From: Rhipidocladum racemiflorum
Taxonomy: Eukaryota > Streptophyta > Magnoliopsida > Poales > Poaceae
Reading direction: 5' to 3'
Assembly (NCBI GenBank): GCA_036346355.1
Contig: CM070577.1
Coordinates: 77,708,509-77,772,508, forward strand
DNA: 64,000 nt
A program made the position numbers and the translations under genes. The notes under the pieces are model-generated. The model had not been told where the DNA came from and made no database searches. It saw only the letters and a program-made list of their open reading frames with translations. Position 1 is the first letter of the stretch; every line of letters begins with the position of its first letter. Below, piece by piece: positions 11,396 to 23,049 of this stretch.

Positions 11396-13804
11396 GAGAA
11401 GTACAATAGTAAAGTTCACTGCAGGCTAATTGTGACGCCCGGCTTCTTCTTCCCGCGCCCGAGCCCGCGCGCCGCGCCTGCGCCAACGACGCGCCGCTTT
11501 CCCAGCGCCAGCGTCGTGCCGCGTCCGCTTCCAGCGCGCGCAACGCCGCCAGCGATCCGCGGCGCCGTTGCGCCAGCGGCGTCGCCTCGCCCCCTATAAA
11601 CCCCCTCGGGACCTCCTCGCCCCGCCCGGCGCCGCCCCGCTCCGCTCGCCGTCTTCCTCCGGCTCGGCGAACCAGCGCTTGGCTGCGCCAGCGCGCGCGT
11701 GTGCGTGCGCGTGGTCCCTGGACCGCGTGGACACGGTCCACGCCTGGGCCCGGCCCCACCTGTCAGCCGGTTTTAAAAAGAAAAAAAAAGGTTTTTAAAA
11801 ATCCTTTATGACGTCATGCTGACGTCATAAAGCCGTTTTTCATTTTAAAAAGAATTTCCAAAAACCGAAAAAGACTGCTGACGTGATGCAGAAATTCGGA
11901 TTTTCTTTTAAAAATAATTTAAAAATTCCAGAAAAACCCGTTTTATTTGTTTTTAAACTTCCGGAGTCTGCTACTGCTCGAACTCCGATTGGCTCCGTTC
12001 TTCCTCCTAAATTCATTAGAAATCTCAAACTTTAGTTTAGGGCTAGTTTGAAATTCAATTTGTGTTTATTTGTATTCGTTTGGATCTTATTTGAATTTGG
12101 TTGTTTTCGCGCGTAGATTACGGAGAGTCCGAGGAGTTCCCGAACGACGATTTCGAGCAGCAACTCGTCGAACTGTGCAAGTCACACCCACTTGATCATA
12201 TTGCTCACATTTAAAGAACTTGTATGTTGAATTTAAATTATTGCATGCTTATTTATTATAGACATTAATTTCCGACCTAGTTTTAAATGATAGTTAAAAC
12301 CAATTCCGATATGCGACCTTTGACATTTGAATTCCGATACCCTTGTAACCTTAGTAAAAATATGAGTTATGACTATGGTAATAGTTAGACATTGCTTAGC
12401 CATGCATAGAACTGAACTTAGGAAATTTTGGGGAACTTTATGCCAAAATGACATCATGTTCAATTGGAAACTTATAGTGATCAATGTTAGTATTAATGTG
12501 GAGATTAGTATGGTTAAAATGAAAATGACTTAGGAAGTGGGGAGGTCATGGTTTTGGGTTTGTGGAAAGTCTCGCCTAGTCGATTAAGGACCGGTCTGAG
12601 TTTCGCTGAATGTAAAGCCTAACCGTACTACCACGAGTCTGGAATGGGACAGACCTGGCTAGCCATATTCAATCATTTCATGGACAGTCATGCTATATGG
12701 GGGTAGTGGTGTGGTGAAAGCGTGACGCTGCCACTTTGGCGCAAGAGGGGGCTTCTGAATAGAGGGAGTCTTTCAGCGGTGAAACCTTAGCGGGCATGAC
12801 TACATGTATGATTTAATATTGGGGCCTTGTCATAATTTTCTCTGTCACTCACCAAAGGAAGTGTGTTGACATAAAAGGGAAATATTATGTCTTGTGGGTA
12901 AATTGTACAACCTCTGCAGAGTGTCAAACTAATCGATTAGCCGCGCCCGCGGTTATGGGCATGCCGAGCAAGCCATTTTCAGATTAGACTTTGGTAATTT
13001 AAAATTTGATTTTTCGGAAAATAATGTTGGATGGAGGGAGTCCATCACGGGTATAACTTAGACAATTCCGGGAGAGATTCCTGAGTTAAATTGTATAGAT
13101 TTGATTTATGGAAATAAAGTATGCTTTTAAAATTATTGAAAATGTTATTAAACTGTTGCTTTATGCTTAAACAAACCATATTGCCATCCTTTGATTACCC
13201 GCGCATTTATATTGCATTTTCGGTGTGGTTTGCTGAGTACGTTTGTACTCACCCTTGCTTAATTTACCAATTCAGAGGAGGAGTATCACGATGGTGAGGA
13301 CCAGCTGGACTAGGCCGTGTCCCCAGTCGATTGCCTGTGGCAAATTAATTGGGCTCTATTTATTCATCTTTATTTCCGCTGCTTTCGTTTATTCGTTTAT
13401 TTATTCGTTGGCCTGCGCGCCATTTCATTTGTATCTTTGAATATTTATTATTAATAAAGAACGCTGGATATGCTATGGTTTCATTTCTACTGTGTGTACT
13501 AGCATTTCCTAAACTAGTACAGAATACACAGAGGATTTCGGAGGTGTTATTCCGGGATCCGACACTAATAGTAAACTAAAAACCAGCTTATACAATAACT
13601 ATCTCTAAAAGTTGTTTCTAGATATTGTGCAATAACTATCTCTTCTCTGTTGTACATAAATGATTTACCTATGCATCCGTGCAAAACTGGCTACTAAATA
13701 AAAGCCAGCTATCTTCTCTCTCATCTTTTCTCACTCTTCCACATAGACTAAAGCTGACATGTACAAACTAAGAGCCAGCTGACATGGTCTTATTGTACTT
13801 GTTC
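11396..13804 (+). mobile_element. MITE of about 270 bp, split by a solo LTR
   Basis: The left end GAGAAGTACAATA (11396) and the right end TATTGTACTTGTTC (to 13804) are inverted copies of each other. Both are bordered by TA outside (11394-11395 and 13805-13806). Removing the LTR at 11431-13564 and one copy of its CTAAT duplication leaves about 270 bp with no coding capacity, the size and form of a small non-autonomous DNA transposon. A TA target would suit the Tc1/mariner (Stowaway) group, but the ends are too short to assign a superfamily. Confidence 0.6.
11431..13564 (+). repeat. Solo LTR, Gypsy type (TSD CTAAT)
   Basis: This 2134 bp repeat starts TGTGACGCCCGG and ends GGATCCGACA, with CTAAT at 11426-11430 and 13565-13569. 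The first 350 bp are very GC-rich with a TATA-type box CCCTATAAACC at about 11592. The last 700 bp resemble the 3' part of the Gypsy LTRs at 24659 and 33766 in shared blocks: CCTCTGCAGAGTGT, TTTGCTGAGTACG ... TACTCACCCTTGC, and GAATACACAGAGG before the end. It belongs to a related chromovirus family. No internal region remains. Confidence 0.9.
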
Positions 13805-13985
13805 TAACAAACGAATGAACTTGCATTTACATGTGCAAGGACAAACTTATTTTCTCCCGTGCTTGAAGGTACATAGCCGTTTATTAGTTGCAATCCAATG
13901 ATAGTTAGGTATTAACTTAAAGACTAGGTGGAAGATTAGATAAGTAATTTCGTATCCTGGTCAAATTAAAAGAAGAAAGTTAAGG
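13805..13985 (+). other. Short spacer between MITE and Copia element B
   Basis: This is 180 bp of AT-rich sequence with no feature I can recognise. Confidence 0.5.
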
Positions 13986-15333
13986 TGTGTAAAATCATGT
14001 GCTAAAAAATTAGTTTAATGATGAATTTTGCATTGCAAAGTGATTCTGCTCATGGCATGTGTGGTGCCTGTGCATGTGCATGTGCTGTTTCAGATGGTTA
14101 CTTGATATAATTGTGATAGCATGGTAATAGTTTTGCTTGATACAATGCGCTCGTATGAGTGGTTGCATGGATTGACGTTTAGTCAAGTTGAGAAGTATTT
14201 GTGCTTGGAAAATTGTTTTTTAGTTTGTTCATGTGCAAGTGTTGCTTGAAGGCGAATGTGGTCGATGACAGAGATCGGAACTAGGTTCTATGATGAATTG
14301 AGGTATGGACGATCAAAAATGTTATGCGGAACATTGAGACTAGAGTATAGTGAACGTGGAGTCAAGGACGACGTCGTGTAGCGGCCAGCAGGCGAACGCG
14401 AGAGCGGCAGGTGGACCGTACGCGTGCATATATATATTTTTAGGCTATACGTGCATGTAATAGGCCATATGAAATTAGACCAGGTGGATATATATACACA
14501 CACACACATGTATTTAATTAGAGATAAAAAATTAGGGTTAAGCGGCTATTTAAGTGGAGCCTTACGCTTGTTTAAGAAAGCTGCACAGGAGCTAAAAATC
14601 GACCAAGTTTTTCGTGTGTACATGAAAAAACGATTTAGCAAACGAGGTCGTAGGCTACCTGAGTGCTCGACGAGGCTGCGGCGAGCTGCAACAGCGAGGA
14701 CCACGTGCTCACGATTTGGAGGAAGAAAGGAAACATGAGAAGATAGTGAAAGCGGGGACCCAGGCCTGTTACGTGCACGCATGCTAATCACATTCTTACC
14801 AGACTTCATTTATGCAATTTTGATTAGCAGAAGAACTCAAAGCTTAGATTATTTTGGATACAAATTTTGATCGAATTTTGCAAGTTGATATGTTGGTAAT
14901 CTCGTTCCTCTTTTTTGTTCTTCGTTTGCATGCATGTTTTAGTTTTTAGATTGGTTTATTGTTTAACCGTGATAATTTTGATTTGATCCATTTAAAACCT
15001 TTCTAGGGCATCAAGTGATTGATCTGAAAATTTTGATCGGTTAATTTCTCGTAGATTATGATTAATCTCGTAATTAGGGTTTGATCAATTTTCGTCATTA
15101 TTTGATACAGTCAACTTGCGAAAGTCATAACTCTAATTTGCTTCATCAATCCAACAGTAGGATCTTCAGAAATTACTATTTTGGTAAACATATATCAATC
15201 TGTTTCGTAGAAATCGAAGCAATTTTTCATATTTCATTTAGGGGTGTTCTGAGAATCACTAAAAAATTGGTTTTAGCTTCCGCGCAATCATTCACCCCCC
15301 TCTGATTTCTATATCAGTGTGATTCATTTCAAG
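13986..15333 (+). repeat. 5' LTR remnant of Copia element B
   Basis: The start TGTGTAAAATCATGTGC resembles the minus-strand start of the solo LTR at 38570-40505 (TGTGAAATCATGTGC). The middle (14220-14345, GGCGAATGTGGTCGATGAC) matches the middle of the same LTR family. The end (15265-15320, TTTTAGCTTCCGCGCAATCA then CACCCCCCTCTGAT) matches the end of all three other copies. The terminal GATCCTACA is not preserved, so the right border is approximate. A (CA)n run sits at 14498-14510. Confidence 0.75.
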
Positions 15334-15334
15334 T

Positions 15335-16234
15335 CCATATATGATGTATGGAAATCTCCGTAATTATTATGAAGGTTCAAACACGGTAAAAGAGGTACGT
15401 CAAGATATTTATAAGAAAGAATACATACGCTTTGAGATGAAGTCTAGTGAATCATTAGATAATTTTCTTGCATGTTTTAATAAAATTATTTGCAATCTAA
15501 ATGTTGTCGGAGTTAGCTAGACTGATACTTCAAATGCTCAGCAATTACTTTGTGCTTTAGATATATTATTTTGAAAGATAAAAGTAAAATCTATTAGAGA
15601 ATCAACTGTCATGAGTACACTTACATTAGATGTTATTTATTCTAAGCTGAAAAGTCATGAATTAGATGTTCTTGCTAGGAAGAAAAACTTAAACATGATT
15701 TTGGACCAATCTAAGGTTAGCACAAATAAGAAAGGTTTAGGTTTTGATCCTTATGCTTTATATAAAACTCAAGCTCCCACTATTGTTAAGGCCCTTTGCA
15801 ATGGTAGGTTTGAGATTCTTGAAGAGGGTTATAAGAAACTTCCTTTTAAGTTTGCTGAAATTTTATCTTCTACTATGATGAATGTGAATGATGCTTCTAC
15901 TTCTAAAACTAAATATGATGTTAAGTACAACTGCACTCACTATGTTAGAGATGGACATCTAGTAGATTTTTGTTTTAGACTAGCTAAACAACAAAAGAAA
16001 GAAAGGGCTAAGGCTAGGTCTAATTTCAAACAAGCACGCTTTGCTTCTCATTATGTGTATAGGGTGAGTAAACACTTTTTGTTGCTAGAAACACAGGAAA
16101 GGACATCTAATTTTGTGCATAAGAATACTCGTGTCCTGCCTATAATTGTACGTCATGTGTCTCAATATTGGATTCCTAAACATCTTATTTCTAACCCCAG
16201 TACTGAAGCCTCGACATTTTCTGCTTCTAAGTAG
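15335..16234 (+). pseudogene. Copia gag, degenerate
   Basis: The sequence enters gag in mid-domain (YDVWKS, aligned to HEIWKS of element A), so the N-terminal part and the PBS are deleted. It continues KKEYIRFEMKSSESLDNFLACFNKI with at least two stops (near 15520 and 15574). From 15611 to 16234 there is an open frame of 207 codons covering the end of the capsid and a degenerate zinc knuckle CTHYVRDGHLVDFC, in which the second cysteine is Y. Homology to the gag of element A is clear but moderate, so these are two subfamilies and not recent copies of one element. Confidence 0.85.
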
Positions 16235-16243
16235 GCTTCTCAC

Positions 16244-16783
16244 GTGAGGAATGAGAACATATTGCTACTATATACTGGATGCTCACACCACATGTTCGGT
16301 GATGAGAATTGGTTCTCCTCCCTTACTTCTGCATCTCGTGCTGAAAGTGTTACTTTTGGAGATGCTTCTTCCACTTCTGTTATAGCTAAAGGTACAGTAA
16401 AGGTAAATGACAAGTTTATGTTTAAGGATGTGACTCTTGTTAAAAACTTGAAATATAACTTGCTTTCTGTCTCACAAATGATTGATAAAGATCTCAAAGT
16501 GTGTTTTAAAAAAAAATGCAAAGTTTTAGATATTTTAGGTGATCTTATTTTCAGAATTTCATGCTTTGGAAGAGTATATAAAGCTAATCTCGATGCATCA
16601 CCTTCTTCTAAGCATAGGTATCTGGTTACCAATGTTTCTAAAGATTTATTCTTTTGACACCGTAGACTTGGGTCACGTTGGTTTTGATTATTTTACCCGT
16701 GTTAGTGGTTTAGATCTCATATGTGATTTGCATAAGCTTAAGGGTGATATCGATGTAGTGTGTTTTTCTTGTAGACATGGTAA
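16244..16783 (+). pseudogene. Copia protease and GAG-pre-integrase, degenerate
   Basis: LLYTGCSHHMFGDENWFSSL is the protease region, with the catalytic DSG changed to YTG, so it cannot be active. FKDVTLVKNLKYNLLSVSQM follows. After a frameshift near 16655 the zinc-binding region HRRLGHVGFDYF ... CFSCRHGN is readable. The frame ends in the TAA created by the CACTA insertion at 16784. The continuation is at 44481. Confidence 0.87.
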
Positions 16784-17310
16784 CACTACTACAGATCCGT
16801 ACATCACAATCGGTTCTTTTTGGTCATCACAGTCGGTTTTGGTGGCGATACAAAGTCCAACGACAGTGATAAGGTAGATATATCACAGTCGGTTTTTAAC
16901 CGACAGTAATAATACATTATCACCATCGGTTCTTTTAGCAACCGATCGTGATATTACACTTATCACAATCGGTTTCACTTAGAACCGATTGCGATAAGTA
17001 TAATATCACAATCGGTTCTTTTACAACCGATACAAATAATTACATTATCACAATCGGTTTTGTGTTGAAACCGATGGGGATAAGTATAATATCACAATCG
17101 GTTCTTTTAGAACCGATTCAAATTATTACATTATCACAATCGGTTTTATTGAAACCGATGGGGATAAGAATATTATCAAAATCGGTTCTTTATGCAAACC
17201 GATTGTGATACTGAAAATATCCCAAGCGGTTCCAAAGATGAACCGATTGTGATATCAGATTTACCTATCCCAATCGGTTGCAACAAACAACCGATTGTGA
17301 TGATGTTATC
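16784..17310. repeat. CACTA left terminus with subterminal repeats
   Basis: The terminus is CACTACTACAGATCC. From 16800 to about 17300 the motif ATCACAATCGGTTC and its inverse AACCGATTGTGAT alternate, about a dozen copies in all, spaced roughly 40-48 bp. Pairs face each other and could form small hairpins. Subterminal repeats of this kind bind the transposon-encoded proteins in En/Spm elements. Confidence 0.9.
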
Positions 17311-17480
17311 GTCCATCGTCCAAAATGGCCTCGCATTGACAATATGACACATTCATCACAATCCACAATATCACGTAACATATACATCACAATCTACACA
17401 CATTACATTCAAATTAATATTGTTTACAACTGTAATGCATCACATTCACATTCAGATAAATTTTGTTTACAAGTTATGGA

Positions 17481-19604
17481 CTAGTATTTGCTTGAATGGT
17501 CTCTATATCTACCATCATCCGTTATAACTTCTGTCCAGTACCACTGGCATAAATGGTCTCGTAATTTCTTGAGATCAGCGTTGGTTAGGCTCTTCCGGAA
17601 GATATCAAGGTCCTGCAAAATAGATAGTAGTGCACTAATATATTTAAGTCTTAAATTGGTATTGTAACATGCTGATAGTATTATGCTTGTAAACAAATAT
17701 CACATAGACAGTAGTGCAAATAATCTGCTCTATACCTTAGGGAAAAGATGTGAGCGACCAACCAAAATCAGCATGTGATGCATCACGTAAAAGCCACACA
17801 GATCATCGCACCCTTGTTGATGACACTGTGAACAAAGAAACTTAAATTAGGAGACGAATTAAAAATAGGTGTGAGAAAAATCCTATGATAGACACTTGTA
17901 CCTTGAAGCGCTTCCACTCGAGTTTGGTGCCTTGTTTATCATTGTGTCGCCACGCTTCAAGCAACGTAAGACATGAAAGCCCTATACATTGGAGAGATGC
18001 CACCGAGGTTAAAAATACCTAACGTAGTTCAATATGTAAAGTGTTAGGTTAGAGGAATGTACTTACTTACGCAAAAGCAGGCTCGACGCATAGTCCATCG
18101 GTCTATTTTCGAGTGAGTTCAACGTGTAGACCTTGTTTTGACTCGGAACAACCACAAGTAGAACCCAATGGTTGCTTATTAAACGGTACACAATGCAAGA
18201 GAATAAGTTAATACATGGTTGAAGTGTGTACATGTAATTGAATTGTATAGTAGTACATACTCCTGGTGGTATGGGAAGAGAATGAAGTCCTTTTTTGCCT
18301 CGTCATGCAATGCACGCTTGATGTATCCTCGCAAGGAACTCCGATTGATACTTAGCCATGGTCGCAGACACCATCTCGGGTCGACAAACCCGGCTGTGGT
18401 GTCGACCCGCCACGGCTCGCCGCCTCATGATCCCGCAATTCATGTCAATTGTTAAAAATATAATACAAAATCAGTAAATAGTCATCTGATTGAGTATGGT
18501 GCGAGACTCACAGCGTCTAGGATCGTATGGTAGAAATATCGACGGCTTTCAAGCTGTACATAAAGTACAGATCCTCAAAACCGACTGGGAAGGTCCCATC
18601 CTCGTTGCGGTGGAATTGGCCCGCTCGATACTTCACTACGAAATCGTGGCGAGGCTCGTCCTCATGTGACCTATCGATGTACCATCCATGTAGGTGGCGA
18701 GTGAACAAGCCCAAAGAATTCAATTCTTGGCTTGGGAGAAAGGGCTTTCCATGTATGTACCGCTTGTGATCATCAGGGTGCTCTGTGTCCTCTTACAACT
18801 TTGCCTTCTTCACGGATGGACTCACTGAACTCTGCTTTGTATCTTTCGTCAGCGTGGTAGAAGTCCTTTTGCACCACCGCTGCGCACCAAAGATTTGTAG
18901 TCGCAGCGCGTTAGTGCAGGAGGTGCGATTGCAGGCGTAGGTGCAGGTTGTGTAGCAGGGGCAGGAGCATGTGCAACAGGAGCAGGAGGAGCAACAGTAG
19001 GAGGAGGAGCAGCAGCAGCAGCAGCAGTAGTAGCAGAGAGCAAAAGCAAAGAAGCATCAGCAGAAGAGCGTGAGCAGGCATGCAGCGATACCGAGTAGCA
19101 GAATGTGAGCAGTGTGCATCAACAATAGTAGCAGGAGCAGGTGCAAAGACGATGCGATAAGATTAGCAGAGCAAAGAGTGCCAGAGTGCCAGTAGTACCA
19201 GAGCGTGAGTGGTAGCAGTAGCAGCAGCAGGAGGAGGTGCTTGCACTACGACACCCGTCGCGGGCCACTTGATGAACGACATCCGTGCTTGCCCGAGAGT
19301 GGTGATATCTTTGTTCGGGGGGAACTCCAGGGCATGAGACATGTAAACATCGTGGACATAGTCCACCTGCACCCTCATGTAGCCCATCCCCAAAGGTATA
19401 CCATGCACCGTGTCATCCTCCTTGCTTGGAAATGCAACCCCGCGCGCAGCCTCAATGTGTATTCCGTCGTCGATCAGGACTAGTTGGCACTTGGCAAGAC
19501 CTTGCAAGAAGTGATCAGCATCTTCATCATAATCTTTGTTAAGCTTACTCATCTACCTTTTGGTCCGAAACAGTTATTACCTTGAGGTGTGGAATGCACA
19601 ATTC
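17481..19604 (-). pseudogene. CACTA ORF2, C-terminal part: DUF8039-like region and C48 (Ulp1-like) protease
   Basis: This piece continues ORF2 below the solo LTR at 19605. Minus-strand reading in order: a domain with GIPLGMGYMRVQVDYVHDVY and ITTLGQARMSFIKWPATG (19250-19420; DUF8039-like); an alanine/proline low-complexity linker (18850-19200); GWYIDRS ... GFEDLYFMYSLKAVDISTIR (18517-18700); NHWVLLVVVPSQNKVYTL (about 18110-18180) containing the catalytic-type histidine; CDDLCGFYVM (about 17790-17830) containing the catalytic-type cysteine preceded by a glutamine; and a tail LKKLRDHLCQWYWTEVI (17520-17600). This matches the Ulp1/SENP-like peptidase C48 domain common in grass CACTA second ORFs. 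Pieces lie in several frames, separated by probable introns or frameshifts. Confidence 0.83.
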
Positions 19605-20715
19605 TGTAGGACCGAATATAGCAATCAGAGGGAGGGTGAATGATTGTGCAGAAGCTAAAACCAAATTCTTGATCTATTAAAAGTTTACCCCAAAATAGAA
19701 CTAAATAATTGCCTCGTTTTCGAAAAAAATAGAATTCCTGGAGATCCAACCGTCCGATCGATCTGAAATTTGGAGACAAGAAACTAGATTCCAATACGAG
19801 CAAACCCAAAAAGAATCAGCTCAATCGGACTTACGGATCAGAAGTTATGACCTTCGCAAGCTTACTGTTCCAGAAGATGGCGAGAATAAATCTAACTAGA
19901 ATTGTAGCTCGCCGAAAGATTTGATGAACTTGATCTTTATTTCTCCTTTCTTTTGTCTAAAATACTCCAAACAAAAGAGTACAACCCTAAAGCTTGCTCA
20001 AAGCTTGATTGCCTTCAACAGGAGGCAACCCCTCTATTTAAAGAAGGCAAACACACCTAATCCTAGAAGGAGTCCTAATCCTAGAAGGATTCCTAATCCT
20101 AGAAGGATTCCCACTCCTAATCCTAGAAAGAGCATGTATTCAACACAACTCCACTTGGCCCAACCTGGCCGAGTACAACTCTTGCACGCGTATGGCAACC
20201 CTACCATACTCACGTGACTAACACTTTGCACGCCGAATGACCTCATGCCATTCTCACGTGACTAACCATTCTTCATGTGCACCATTCTCTTAGCCCGAAT
20301 GTCCCGCATGACATCCTTGACCACCAAGACCTCGGTTCCTCTCGAACCTAGTCCCGAACCTCGGTTCCTCCATGAACCTAGTTCCATCCGTCATCGACCA
20401 CATTCGCCCTCGAGCAATACCTGCACATGAACAAACCACAAAACGATTCCGAGCACAAGTCCGCGACTTGACTCACATTAAACCATGCAACCACTCACAG
20501 GAGTGCATTGCATTAAATATTCTAAGAACACGATTTCAAAACACGAACGAAAACCTTTGCAAAAATCAAAAAGCTTTTCAAATAATCAAACTGATTTCAG
20601 ATCGTTTCAAATAAAGAAACCAAAAAATAAATCTTGTCGAAATATCAAACTGGTTTCAAATCTTTTTCAAATACTCATCATCAAAATGAACTGGATCAAA
20701 AATAACGATCCTTCA
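19605..20715 (-). repeat. Solo Copia LTR in CACTA ORF2
   Basis: This 1111 bp copy has the same ends as the LTR at 2243-3403: on the minus strand it starts TGAAGGATCG and ends with CCTACA. It is flanked by AATTC (19600-19604) and AGTTC (20716-20720), a 5 bp duplication with one mismatch. Removing it restores a continuous ORF2 reading (KEL|CIPH). It lacks about 30 bp present in the other copies near 19735. Confidence 0.88.
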
Positions 20716-21923
20716 AGTTCCTTATTGGAAGCGCAGCTGCTAGGGCGTAGCATAGGCGATGGTTGAGGAATCTGATTCTGGGAGAACATCGCCATCATCT
20801 CAGCCTTTAACTCCTCCTTCATCTGCGCCCTAATCCGCGCCTCACGTGCTTCCCATGATCTTGCCTTGGCACTGGAAGCGCTCTCCTCTACAAAGAAGGA
20901 CCTCTTCGTATACCCCGCACCTGCGGCAAGCACCCGCCCCTTATGATCGGGCTTCCCGATTGCCGAACACAGGATGTCCCTTGACCCTTGGCTTTCAAAT
21001 GCTCCTTGCTCTTCTCGCAGGCTTACCTCCTCTGCAGGTCGCAAATATAAATTATTGCTAAAATACAATGGGAATATAATATGCAATTAATGTACTATGT
21101 TAGATATCTTACGATGGTCGTGACGATTTATCGTATGCGGTCGCGGGGTTTGGAATGACAATCTGACCGTCAGAGGTTTTCTTCGTCCTCGCTAATACCC
21201 AGTCGCGTGCCCGCTCCTCGCAAATGTGGGAGTAAGGCATTGTTGTCCCAGAGGTTGCACACTCCTCCGCTAGTCGCGCCCACTCTGCCTTCTTCCCGAC
21301 ATACCCACCGGAACCGAGGTGGTGCGCGTGTATGTTACGCCTCTGTATAGCGATATTCTTCTCTCTCAGCTCATCCGCCTCGGGCGTATTCCTCATCCTT
21401 GTGAACTCCTTCCAAACCTCGGGTGTAACAAATGGATACCTTTGGAAGGGAGTACGGTTTTTCAACACGAACTCGGCATGCATGGTCACCCTGAAATGCC
21501 TCAAAGCCACACCCATTCTCTTCAAGGAGTACCGTCTCGCATTGATTTCATTTTCCTCTGGTATAATCCATTTTCCCTTAACTTCGTCCCACAGTCGGTT
21601 CTTACGCCATTAAACACTTCCTTCCTCCAGTCCTTAATTGTGATCGGCACTCGCTCCCTCACCAATTGGCCGAGAAAAGAGGAGTAGCGCCCCTTAAACT
21701 TGCTAGGACCCGTGCAAACCCCCATGGCATTGAAGTGGAGCACTTGCGGCGTTCTCCCTGTGGCTCCTTTATTCGGTCCTCTGCCCTTTCTAACCTTCCT
21801 CGATGGGGTAGCAGGACCTTCTTCTCTCTCTGGCATTGAGCCGGTGCTCTCTTTGCGACATTTCGAAGTAAGTACGTATATATCAAACCTAAACTTCATG
21901 AGAGAAAGCAATTCAAATTTCAC
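20716..21923 (-). pseudogene. CACTA ORF2, N-terminal part (plant En/Spm-associated protein)
   Basis: Minus-strand frames: a basic N-terminus starting near 21836 (MPEREEGPATPSRKVRKG), then LHFNAMGVCTGPSKFKGRYSSFLGQLVRERVPITIKDW, a motif typical of the second gene of grass CACTA elements. Next comes HAEFVLKNRTPFQRYPFVTPEVWKEF with SGGYVGKKAEWARL and YSHICEERARDWVLART (21109-21525), then a charged coiled-coil-like stretch (SSAKARSWEAREARIRAQMKEELKAEM) before the solo LTR. The role is inferred as a TnpA-like DNA-binding or accessory protein; the transposon needs both genes in related systems. Breaks between frames at 21520 and 21090 are frameshifts or introns. Confidence 0.82.
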
Positions 21924-21944
21924 ATAATAGAAAGCAATTCACAT

Positions 21945-22310
21945 GTCTATCTGTAGACCGACTAAATGCGTGCATTACCAACGATGACTCCTAATCTCTA
22001 ATTAGGTTAGGTCCTAATCCCATTCGAGGATATGTGGTTGAGCAAGTTCCTAAGTTGTTGTACAACTCTAGAGAAAATTCGGCAAAGATCTCTCGCTATT
22101 CTCCAAATACACGCCTCGACAACAGGTCAAGAGGGTGTGTATTCGAAGAACACCAGAGAGATGTCTTGAAACTTTCTCTAGAGTTTGTACAACGACTTAG
22201 AACTTGCCCGAGCCACATATCCTCGAATTATCAAAAACGTGGACAATTGAGATCGCTTATTTATAAATATGCCATTTTAGCATACTTATAAACAAGCACC
22301 CTCGAACGGG
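21945..22310 (-). promoter_or_regulatory. Promoter/leader module with long hairpin upstream of CACTA ORF2
   Basis: Read on the minus strand there is a TATA region (TATTTATAAATAAGCG, 22257-22272), then a long inverted repeat whose arms pair ATTCGAGGATATGTGG ... at 22024 with its complement ending at about 22238. The arms are about 95 bp with a loop of about 20 bp. It is followed by CCTAATTAGAGATTAGGAG and then the ORF2 start region. A homologous module lies at 41570-41960 before the transposase gene. The hairpin would be in the 5' leader of the transcript if the TATA box is used. Confidence 0.72.
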
Positions 22311-22614
22311 AGACGCATAGGTTACGCAACTAAACTCGATAATAAAGTGCGATAATATAGCATGTGTTACAAGTTTCAAATTGTAATGAGAATATAATTT
22401 GCACATATTACTATAGAAGGGTTGCTAAATTAATTAGCTGAGGTGGATTGCTCTCAGATTGCTATAGAAGGGTTGCTAAATTAATTAGCCGTCCAACTTC
22501 TAGATGGCCAATATATCACCGGCTATTACATCTGAAAATTTCAGGATTACAACCCTAGAACAAAGATCGCTCTAGCACGAGAAAACAACAAGTACTGACA
22601 TAGCACAGAATGAA
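22311..22614. other. CACTA internal spacer
   Basis: This is AT-rich sequence between the ORF2 promoter module and the 80 bp tandem repeats. A piece of about 30 bp (GATTGCTATAGAAGGGTTGC / TTACTATAGAAGGGTTGC, both followed by TAAATTAATTAGC) is duplicated at 22411-22440 and 22457-22490. No gene is visible. Confidence 0.5.
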
Positions 22615-22935
22615 TATAGCACTGCTCTAACCCTACCACAATGCATTAAGAGCAAGTGCCACCAAATTGCCAGCTAAGAGCATAAAGGAATAAGCACAGC
22701 ACTGCTCTGACCCTAGAAAAATGCATTAAGAACAAGTGCCACCAAATTGTCAGCTAAGAGCATAAAGGAATAAGCACAAAGATCGCTCGACCTAGAACAA
22801 TGCATTAAGAACAAGTGCCACCAAATTGTCAGCTAAGAGCATAAAGGAATAAGCACAACACTGCTCTGACCCTAGAACAATGCATTAAGAACAAGTGCCA
22901 CCAAATTGCCAGCTAAGAGCAGTGCTTATCTAGGT
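22615..22935. repeat. Tandem repeat, four units of about 80 bp
   Basis: Units begin ACTGCTCTAACCC or ACTGCTCTGACCC at 22621, 22701, 22781 (variant GATCGCTCGACC) and 22860, giving a period of 80, 80 and 79 bp. Each contains GCATTAAGAACAAGTGCCACC and AGAGCATAAAGGAATAAGC. It lies between ORF2 and the transposase 3' end of the CACTA element, outside any coding frame I can identify. Confidence 0.88.
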
Positions 22936-23049
22936 CTAGCAAGTTCCTTTAATGATCAGATTAATCAAGCCTCAATTTCAAGCAACCATCATCGAGCTAT
23001 TTACAACCAATTACAGCCCACAGTCCGATAGTTCTTACAGTGCGCCGAA

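Noticed and set aside
11208..11396. 62-codon open frame
   Set aside because: No recognisable motif, overlaps the MITE end, no promoter context.
11367..11798. Arg/Ala-rich open frames
   Set aside because: GC-rich part of a solo LTR; both strands open, no motif.
16800..17310. CRISPR-like array
   Set aside because: Alternating inverted short motifs with 40-48 bp spacing belong to a CACTA terminus in a plant genome; repeats are not direct and spacers are similar to each other.
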